NCBI GenBank assembly: GCA_030596225.1
Contig: JAUVKO010000007.1
Coordinates: 1 to 20,827, forward strand
DNA: 20,827 nucleotides
Source of the DNA: Fidelibacterota bacterium
GTDB lineage: Bacteria; Fidelibacterota; UBA8477; JABMPR01
Reading direction: 5' to 3'
Shown here: positions 7,387 to 13,042 of the stretch, piece after piece
Position numbering within the stretch: the stretch's first letter is position 1
Layout: each line of letters starts with the position of its first letter
The notes under the pieces: generated by a model
Seen by the model: the letters and a program-made list of their open reading frames with translations, nothing else
Database searches by the model: none
Told to the model about the DNA's origin: nothing
Position numbers and translations under genes: made by a program

Positions 7387-8820
7387 TCAATTCTTTAGTT
7401 CCCTCCCCAGTTCCAGACCTTTCTGAAAAGCCTTCAGATTGATCTCTAAGAGATGTTTCTTCTTAAAGATAATCGGAAGAACCTGCTGAACCACTAAAGG
7501 ATCAAGAAAATCTGAAAAACCGGCTAACACACCCAAGAGTACTACGTTGGAAACTTTAGTATTTCCAAAATCACTGGCAATCTTGGTTGCCGGGACCGGT
7601 ATACTCCTGATATCCTTACGCTTGGGCCCAATATCGATCAGGGCACTATCCCAAACAATGGCTCCTCCCTCGACCACATCATCCTCAAATTTATCTAAGG
7701 AAGGCCTGTTCATTGCAACCAGAACAGTGGGATGGGTCACTAAAGGCGAACCAATACTGTTATGAGACAATTTCACATGGCAGTTGGCCGTTCCACCACG
7801 CATCTCCGGTCCATAGGATGGAATCCAACTAACATCCAGGTCTTCGCGCATACCAATCTCACTTAACCACACACCTAATGACAGAACTCCCTGTCCCCCA
7901 AATCCGGCTATCTTGATCTCCTGATCAATTTCAGCAGCGATCTTCATGGATGCTGTATCAAACTCCATTTTATCCTGCTCCAAGCCGATCAATCTCGGAA
8001 TGCGCTCAGGTGTTGCCAAATTTAGACTTAGATCCAATGGCTCAACTTCATCAGCAATGTCCTTATACACACCCAGGGGGAAATTCTTCACCAAAGTGGT
8101 CTTGATCCATTCCTCCGATTGAGGAGCAGTCATTTTCCAGCCCGTGGGACAGGTCGATAGAACTTCAATAAATGAGAAACCCTTCTTCTCGATCTGATTC
8201 TTGATGCCCTTTCTTACAGCCTTCCGAGCAGCATTTTTAGAGCGGACATCAGCCATCATAACTCGTTCCACATAAACCGGTGATTCCAAACTGGCGATGA
8301 TCTCAGCCATCTTAATGGGATAGCCCTCATTCTGCAAAGTACGCCCATACGGTGTTGTAGTGGTTTTTTGACCGATTAGCGTTGTCGGAGCCATTTGGCC
8401 CCCTGTCATACCGTAAATTGCATTATTCACAAAGAAAACTGTTATAGATTCTCCCCGATTAGCCGCATGGAGAATCTCATTTCCACCAATTGCAGCCAGA
8501 TCACCATCCCCCTGATAGGAGATGACGATTGACTCAGGCAAAGCCCGCTTTACGCCGGTAGCTACTGCAGGAGCACGCCCATGAGCAGCCTGGATGTTTC
8601 CAGCATTGAAATAGTAATAGGCAAACACACTACAGCCAACAGGACTAATGAACACCATATTTTCAGCAACATCAAAATCGACCAGAGCTTCAGCAATCAT
8701 TTTATGGAGAATACCATGACCACATCCCGGACAATAATGGGTTTGTTTTTTATTGTTTCCGGGACGGCGTTCATAGGTGTCGTAGAAACCTTTGGATTTT
8801 CCTAATATTTTGACACTCAT
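7387..8820 (-). CDS. 2-oxoacid:ferredoxin oxidoreductase, fused beta (TPP) and gamma subunits
   Basis: This 477-residue protein joins two subunits that are separate in many organisms. Residues 1-290 are the thiamine-diphosphate beta subunit: CPGCGHG (C30, C33), SPVGCS (C63), and GDGDLAAIGGNEILHAANRG from 104, with NN at 132-133 and IYGMTGGQMAPTT after it for the TPP-Mg site. Residues 300-477 are the gamma subunit, with IKIAGFGGQGVLSLG from 302 and YGPEMRGGTA at 336-345. Together with the alpha and ferredoxin subunits it converts a 2-oxoacid plus CoA to acyl-CoA, CO2 and reduced ferredoxin. The beta length and the VorB-like alpha favour branched-chain 2-oxoacids or 2-oxoglutarate; the substrate is not fixed by sequence alone. 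The start overlaps the alpha stop by 4 bases (ATGA), preceded by GAGGG. Confidence 0.95.
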   Translation of the reverse strand: MSVKILGKSKGFYDTYERRPGNNKKQTHYCPGCGHGILHKMIAEALVDFDVAENMVFISPVGCSVFAYYYFNAGNIQAAHGRAPAVATGVKRALPESIVISYQGDGDLAAIGGNEILHAANRGESITVFFVNNAIYGMTGGQMAPTTLIGQKTTTTPYGRTLQNEGYPIKMAEIIASLESPVYVERVMMADVRSKNAARKAVRKGIKNQIEKKGFSFIEVLSTCPTGWKMTAPQSEEWIKTTLVKNFPLGVYKDIADEVEPLDLSLNLATPERIPRLIGLEQDKMEFDTASMKIAAEIDQEIKIAGFGGQGVLSLGVWLSEIGMREDLDVSWIPSYGPEMRGGTANCHVKLSHNSIGSPLVTHPTVLVAMNRPSLDKFEDDVVEGGAIVWDSALIDIGPKRKDIRSIPVPATKIASDFGNTKVSNVVLLGVLAGFSDFLDPLVVQQVLPIIFKKKHLLEINLKAFQKGLELGRELKN

Positions 8821-9875
8821 AGCACCCTCATCATCCGTTTGATCTCATGTACCAATTCTTTAATGGATGGCACGTTTCCACCCATCCGACCAAAAAATTC
8901 AACTGGTTTTGCACCATTCACAGCCAGGCGCACATCATCAACCATCTGTCCGTTGCTTAATTCGATGACACTAAACGCCTTAACCTGCTCCAGGGCTGCT
9001 AATTCGGCCAGCCGTTTGCTTGGATATGGCATAAGGGTAATGGGACGCAGCATACCAACCTTGACACCCTCATCTCTTAATTGATTTATGGCTGTGTGAA
9101 CCAATCTGGATACAATACCATAGCCAACTACTACAAATTCGGCATCATCTAACAGATATTCTTCATAACGTGTTTCATTATTTTCAATGATCTCGTATTT
9201 ACTCTGCAATTTCTGGTTGTGACGTTCCAGGTCATCCGGATCAAGTTCAATGGAACTCACCAGATTCATACGATCTCTATCCACACCTCGGACAGCCCAG
9301 GTCTTTTCAGCAAATTCAGTGACCGGTTCCGGAAAATCCACCGGCTCCATCATTTGACCAATGAATCCGTCAGCCAAAACTACTGCGGGATTACGATATT
9401 TATCAGACAATTCAAAAGCCAGCATGGTTAAATCGCACATTTCCTGGGCAGAATTAGGAGCAAGCACTATAGTCTTATAATTCCCATGACCTCCTCCTTT
9501 GACGGCCTGATTGTAATCACTTTGTTCAGGAGCAATATTACCCAAACCGGGACCACCACGCATAATATTCACCACTACGCAGGGCAATTCAGCACCCGCC
9601 AGATATGACAACCCTTCCTGCTTTAAGCTAAACCCGGGGCTCGAGCTGGCAGTCATGGCCCGGATACCGGTTCCCGATGCACCATAAACCATATTGATCG
9701 CTGCGATCTCACTCTCAGCCTGGAGAAAGGTCCCTCCTACCAAAGGCATAAACAATGCTGCGGTTTGGGCAATCTCACTAGCCGGAGTGATAGGATATCC
9801 ATAATAAGCGCGACAACCGGCCAAAATAGCACCCTTGACGATCGCTTCATTTCCTTTTACAAATTGTTTAGCCAT
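8817..9875 (-). CDS. vorB: 2-oxoacid:ferredoxin oxidoreductase alpha subunit, VorB type
   Basis: This 352-residue pyrimidine-side alpha subunit has the hallmark GYPITPASE at 26-34, QAESEIAAINMVYGASGTG at 52-70, TASSSPGFSLKQEGLSYLAG from 75, and RGGPGLGNIAPEQSD at 106-120. The N-terminus (FVKGNEAIVKGAILAGC) and the short length match the VorB-type alpha subunit, whose named substrate is 3-methyl-2-oxobutanoate, rather than the longer fused KorA or pyruvate type. 2-Oxoglutarate or other 2-oxoacids remain possible. The gene starts 2 bases after the ferredoxin-subunit stop and overlaps the beta-gamma start by 4 bases, so stoichiometric co-translation of one complex is expected. A GCGGAG site lies in the end of the ferredoxin gene. 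Confidence 0.92.
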   Translation of the reverse strand: MAKQFVKGNEAIVKGAILAGCRAYYGYPITPASEIAQTAALFMPLVGGTFLQAESEIAAINMVYGASGTGIRAMTASSSPGFSLKQEGLSYLAGAELPCVVVNIMRGGPGLGNIAPEQSDYNQAVKGGGHGNYKTIVLAPNSAQEMCDLTMLAFELSDKYRNPAVVLADGFIGQMMEPVDFPEPVTEFAEKTWAVRGVDRDRMNLVSSIELDPDDLERHNQKLQSKYEIIENNETRYEEYLLDDAEFVVVGYGIVSRLVHTAINQLRDEGVKVGMLRPITLMPYPSKRLAELAALEQVKAFSVIELSNGQMVDDVRLAVNGAKPVEFFGRMGGNVPSIKELVHEIKRMMRVL

Positions 9876-9877
9876 TT

Positions 9878-10246
9878 CTACTCCGCAAAACTTAAGTTAC
9901 TAAAATTGCTCAGGATCACGTCTTGACCACAAGCTTCGCACTTGGCTATGCCCTTGACTGAGTCCACCAATATTAGCTTACTCTGAACTTGTTTAGTCTG
10001 ACAGATATATGCTTCCTGTGCCTCTTCCCAATTCTTGTAAACGGTGATCGCTCCCGGTTCGGGACATGCATAATAACATACACCACAACCCGTACAACCT
10101 TCACCATCATATTCAGCCGGAGAATATCCGTGAGTATTAAAACTATCTGCCAGATGCAGAACGTCAACAGGACATGCTACGACACAAAGATTGCATCCTT
10201 TGCATTCCTCAACATTTACTGCAACGAGTCCACGGGCTTTTGCCAT
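9878..10246 (-). CDS. Ferredoxin-type delta subunit of the 2-oxoacid oxidoreductase (two 4Fe-4S)
   Basis: This 122-residue protein carries two complete 4Fe-4S motifs: C15-x2-C18-x2-C21-x3-C25 (CKGCNLCVVACP) and C51-x2-C54-x2-C57-x3-C61 (CTGCGVCYYACP). It should carry electrons from the TPP-bound intermediate to free ferredoxin. Beyond residue 70 there is an extra ~50-residue tail with C82 and a CEAC pair (C103, C106), longer than the plain two-cluster delta subunits I know. The tail may hold a small zinc or structural site (inference). A consensus AGGAGG site lies before the ATG. It is the first gene of the three-gene oxidoreductase set, 190 bases downstream of the CoA-transferase. Confidence 0.95.
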   Translation of the reverse strand: MAKARGLVAVNVEECKGCNLCVVACPVDVLHLADSFNTHGYSPAEYDGEGCTGCGVCYYACPEPGAITVYKNWEEAQEAYICQTKQVQSKLILVDSVKGIAKCEACGQDVILSNFSNLSFAE

Positions 10247-10287
10247 ATTCAGAACCTCCTAAGATCCATATCGTATCTTCTTTTTTT

Positions 10288-10431
10288 ATACCAATTGTGT
10301 ATAGGATTAGAGCTTAATGTGTGTGTCTTCGTGAGTCCGACAGGACGTGGCAATCTCAAATCCGAGATTGCTTCGGTCATACTTCCCTCGCAAAGACGAT
10401 TAGTGGCATTTGCCGCATCAATAATCGGTAT
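10288..10431. repeat. Possible degenerate ATACCAATT-ended element (weak)
   Basis: ATACCAATTGTGT at 10288-10300 matches the ends of the MITE-like family seen later in the window. On the other side of the palindromic repeat, AATCGGTAT (10423-10431) is a one-mismatch inverted copy of ATACCAATT. The spacing (144 bp) is close to the 161-bp full copy, but the arms do not otherwise pair. This may be a decayed element invaded by another repeat, or chance. Confidence 0.3.
10325..10397. repeat. GC-richer palindromic (REP-like) repeat
   Basis: Nested inverted repeats lie in the gap between the CoA-transferase and ferredoxin genes. The inner arms GCAATCTC (10350-10357) and GAGATTGC (10364-10371) surround a 6-base loop. 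The outer arms GTCTTCGTGAG (10325-10335) and CTCGCAAAGAC (10387-10397) pair with two G-T-type exceptions. The GCAATCTC/GAGATTGC core with a CTTTGCGAG end resembles dispersed palindromic repeats known from many bacterial genomes. Within the transcript it could form a hairpin that protects or attenuates RNA between the two parts of the cluster. Confidence 0.75.
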
Positions 10432-10436
10432 ACTCC

Positions 10437-11735
10437 TCAATGTAATAATTTGCTTTCAAAGGATTGGCGTTCCAGCTCGTCCCGGAAATCAGGATGAGCG
10501 ATCTCAATGAGCGCCTTAGCCCTCTGTCTCAATGTTTTACCATGCAAGTGAGCGATACCAAATTCAGTCACAATGTAGTGTACATCACCACGACTGGTGG
10601 TAACAGCAGCTCCGGATTTCAGATCAAGCACAATGCGAGACTGAGTTCCCTTTTGGGCAGTAGCTGGCATGGCAATAATTGGCACTCCACCTGGACTTCG
10701 GGAAGCTCCACGCATGAAATCCACCTGTCCTCCGATTCCGGACCAGTTCGTCCGTCCCATAGAATCTGAGCAGACCTGACCGGTGAGGTCAATCTCAATG
10801 GAAGAATTGATGGCTACCATCTTGCTGTTTTGTGCAATAATGTAGGGATCATTTACATAATCAGTGGGATGAAACTCCATAAACGGATTTTCGTGGATGA
10901 AATCATATACATGCTGTGATCCCATAACTATGCTGGATACCACTTTGCCGGGATGAAGGGTCTTTTCTTCCCCATTTATTACACCTGATTCAACAAGTTC
11001 AACCACTCCATCGCTAAACATCTCAGTATGAATACCAAGATTGCGTTTTTCTTTTAAATAATGCAAAGTCGCATCCGGAATAGCTCCAATCCCCATTTGC
11101 AGGGTAGATCCATCATCGATCAAGCTTGCGATATACTTCCCGATCTGCATGTGTCTATCAGATAATTTGACCTTAGGTGCCTGGAACAGAGGCTCATCTG
11201 CCTCCACAATGAAATCCAGTTTGGACGCATGAATAAAATTATCGCCATGTACACGAGGCATCTGCTGATTCACCATGGCAATAATGATCTTAGCAACCTT
11301 GCAGGCCGCAATGGTTGTATCCGTACTCACCCCATAACTGCAAAAACCATGATGATCCGGTGGACTGATATGGATAATAGCTACATCAACCGGGATATAT
11401 CCATTTTTGAATAATCCCGGAATCTCAGACAAGAATATGGGGGTCCAGTCAGCCCTGCCGGCATTTACAGCTTCTCGGACATTAACACCGGTAAATAGAG
11501 AGTTCAGTCGCACATGGCCTTCCATTTCAGGTGTAACGTATTTTGCATCCCCCAGGGAAAGGATATGACTAATGGTCACCCCCTCCAGTTCCATGGCTCT
11601 TTTGCTAAAGGCATCCACAAATATCTGCGGTGTAGCAGCACCGGCGTGTAAGTAAACCGAATCGTGAGATTTGATCAGATTCATCGCCTCTTCCGGCGTT
11701 CCGATACGCGATCTGTATTGATCAGTCCAAGCCAT
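10437..11735 (-). CDS. Acyl-CoA:carboxylate CoA-transferase (4-hydroxybutyrate/acetate CoA-transferase family)
   Basis: This 432-residue family-I-type CoA-transferase/acetyl-CoA hydrolase moves CoA between acyl-CoA and a free acid such as acetate, in the cytoplasm. Visible signatures are HISPPDHHGFCSYG near residue 122, the oxyanion-loop sequence MGIGAIPDA around 214-222, the catalytic-type Glu E238 in HTEMFSDGVVEL, and the C-terminal GIGGQVDFMRGA with KGTQSRIV. E238 is at the same number as the catalytic Glu of 4-hydroxybutyrate CoA-transferases. Length is typical. Family members differ in substrate (4-hydroxybutyrate, butyrate, succinate, propionate), so the exact acid is unknown. The ATG shares one base with the stop of ald (TAATG), indicating coupling. 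The likely job is to use acyl-CoA made by the adjacent oxidoreductase. Confidence 0.93.
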   Translation of the reverse strand: MAWTDQYRSRIGTPEEAMNLIKSHDSVYLHAGAATPQIFVDAFSKRAMELEGVTISHILSLGDAKYVTPEMEGHVRLNSLFTGVNVREAVNAGRADWTPIFLSEIPGLFKNGYIPVDVAIIHISPPDHHGFCSYGVSTDTTIAACKVAKIIIAMVNQQMPRVHGDNFIHASKLDFIVEADEPLFQAPKVKLSDRHMQIGKYIASLIDDGSTLQMGIGAIPDATLHYLKEKRNLGIHTEMFSDGVVELVESGVINGEEKTLHPGKVVSSIVMGSQHVYDFIHENPFMEFHPTDYVNDPYIIAQNSKMVAINSSIEIDLTGQVCSDSMGRTNWSGIGGQVDFMRGASRSPGGVPIIAMPATAQKGTQSRIVLDLKSGAAVTTSRGDVHYIVTEFGIAHLHGKTLRQRAKALIEIAHPDFRDELERQSFESKLLH

Positions 11736-12829
11736 TATATCTTTATTCCAAATCTTCGATTGAGCACTGGTTGCATGTTCCGCCCCTTCAAGGTGTAGAG
11801 TCCCTTCTGAAGGCTAAAAGAAGCTTTGATGGCTTTTTCAATACCCAGTTCTGCAATTTGAATCAAATATTTTGAAAGGACATTGCTTAAAGCTATAGAG
11901 GCTGTACGATTAATTCCGGATGTGATATTGGGTACACAGTAATGAATTACTCCCTCATCTACATACACCGGATCTGAAAGTAGTGTAGGTCGAGTGGTCT
12001 CACAGCTTCCACCTTCATCCACAGAATAATCGATTAAAACAGCTAATGGTTTCATCTGTTTGACCATTTCACGAGTGATCAGATGAGGTGTCAATGCACC
12101 ACGTTTGAGAATGGCTGAAACGATCACATCAGCGAATTTTAAAGATTTTTCGATGGCTGTTTGATTGGCATAAATAGTCGTTACCTGATCACCTAACACA
12201 GCTCGAATTTTTCTTAGTTGGTCAATATTTCTATCCAGAACATGCACCTGTGCACCCATTCCAACAAAGGCTCTGGCAGCACTTGTTCCAACTGTTCCTG
12301 CACCAATAATGACAACTGAAGCCGGAGCTACACCGGGAACACTTCCCAATAGCACACCCCGACCCATAGGATCCCGTCCCAGGTAATTTCCGGCTATGAT
12401 GGGAGCCATTTGACCGGCTAGCTCGCTCATTATAGTTAGAATAGGTCTGGTTCCATCCTCCTCTTCAACGATCTCCATTCCGATTAGAGTGATCTTCTTC
12501 TCCATTAAACCTTTAAAGACTTGTGGGGAGCTTATTGTTAAATGTTGGAAAGTAAATACCGTTTGTCCTTCCAGCATCTGGTCTAGAGATGCTTCAGTTA
12601 TGGGGAGAATCTTGAGTAAAACATCAGATCGACCATAGATCTCTTCAGGACTGAATACAATCTGAGCTCCTTTGTCCAGATAGTGCTGATCTGAGAATCC
12701 ACTGGTGTTTCCGGCACCTGATTCCACAAATACAGTATGACCGCGCTTTACCAGTGATTTAGTTCCATTTGGTGTCAAACAAACACGTTTTTCATTCAAT
12801 CGACTTTCATGGAGAATGCCAAAATTCAT
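11735..12829 (-). CDS. ald: Alanine dehydrogenase
   Basis: This ~364-residue NAD-dependent enzyme interconverts L-alanine and pyruvate plus ammonia. Counted from ATG at 12829, active-site residues are R15 (NEKRVCLTP), K73 (VLLKI), H96 (FTFQHLTI) and D267 (VLIDYSVDEGG). They match Arg15, Lys75, His96 and Asp270 of characterised enzymes to within a few positions. The Rossmann motif GAGTVG at about 176-181 is followed by D199 (HVLD), the acidic residue typical of NAD rather than NADP. Other signatures are SELAGQMAP and CETTRPT. A GTG at 12832 also precedes in frame, but GGGAG (12836-12840) is correctly spaced only for ATG. The related transhydrogenase alpha subunit is unlikely given the full Ald signature set. 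It heads the CoA-transferase/oxidoreductase cluster and is divergent from the receiver/ATP-grasp gene. Confidence 0.95.
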   Translation of the reverse strand: MNFGILHESRLNEKRVCLTPNGTKSLVKRGHTVFVESGAGNTSGFSDQHYLDKGAQIVFSPEEIYGRSDVLLKILPITEASLDQMLEGQTVFTFQHLTISSPQVFKGLMEKKITLIGMEIVEEEDGTRPILTIMSELAGQMAPIIAGNYLGRDPMGRGVLLGSVPGVAPASVVIIGAGTVGTSAARAFVGMGAQVHVLDRNIDQLRKIRAVLGDQVTTIYANQTAIEKSLKFADVIVSAILKRGALTPHLITREMVKQMKPLAVLIDYSVDEGGSCETTRPTLLSDPVYVDEGVIHYCVPNITSGINRTASIALSNVLSKYLIQIAELGIEKAIKASFSLQKGLYTLKGRNMQPVLNRRFGIKI

Positions 12830-12864
12830 CACGAACTCCCAATCTTTATGACCATCTTAATCAC

Positions 12865-12892
12865 ATATTAGTATGAACAAACAGCGTGCCAA
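12865..12892 (-). promoter_or_regulatory. Candidate sigma-70-like promoter for ald
   Basis: Read on the minus strand, TTGGCA (12892-12887) is separated by 16 bases from TAATAT (12870-12865), about 35 bases before the ald start. Matches to TTGACA/TATAAT are 5 of 6 and 4 of 6. Promoter consensus of this lineage is unknown, so this is a weak call. Confidence 0.3.
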
Positions 12893-13042
12893 GATGCATG
12901 CACTAATATCTTAGCATTGGATAAATACTAATCTTCAAACAGAGTGACACAAGCTCTCTAGTTTTCCTTGAAATATCATAATTGTCTGCCGACATAAGTT
13001 AAATGACCGTTTTTAATGCCCCGATATGAATTACTTTAAACC

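Noticed and set aside
10249..10287. AAGAT...ATCTT followed by a T-run on the + strand, like a terminator
   Set aside because: Only a 5-bp AT-rich stem, and no + strand gene ends there.
9989..10510. 173-residue + strand open frame across the ferredoxin gene and the adjacent gap
   Set aside because: Antisense to a well-supported ferredoxin gene, with no ribosome site and unlike any protein family; taken as a shadow frame.
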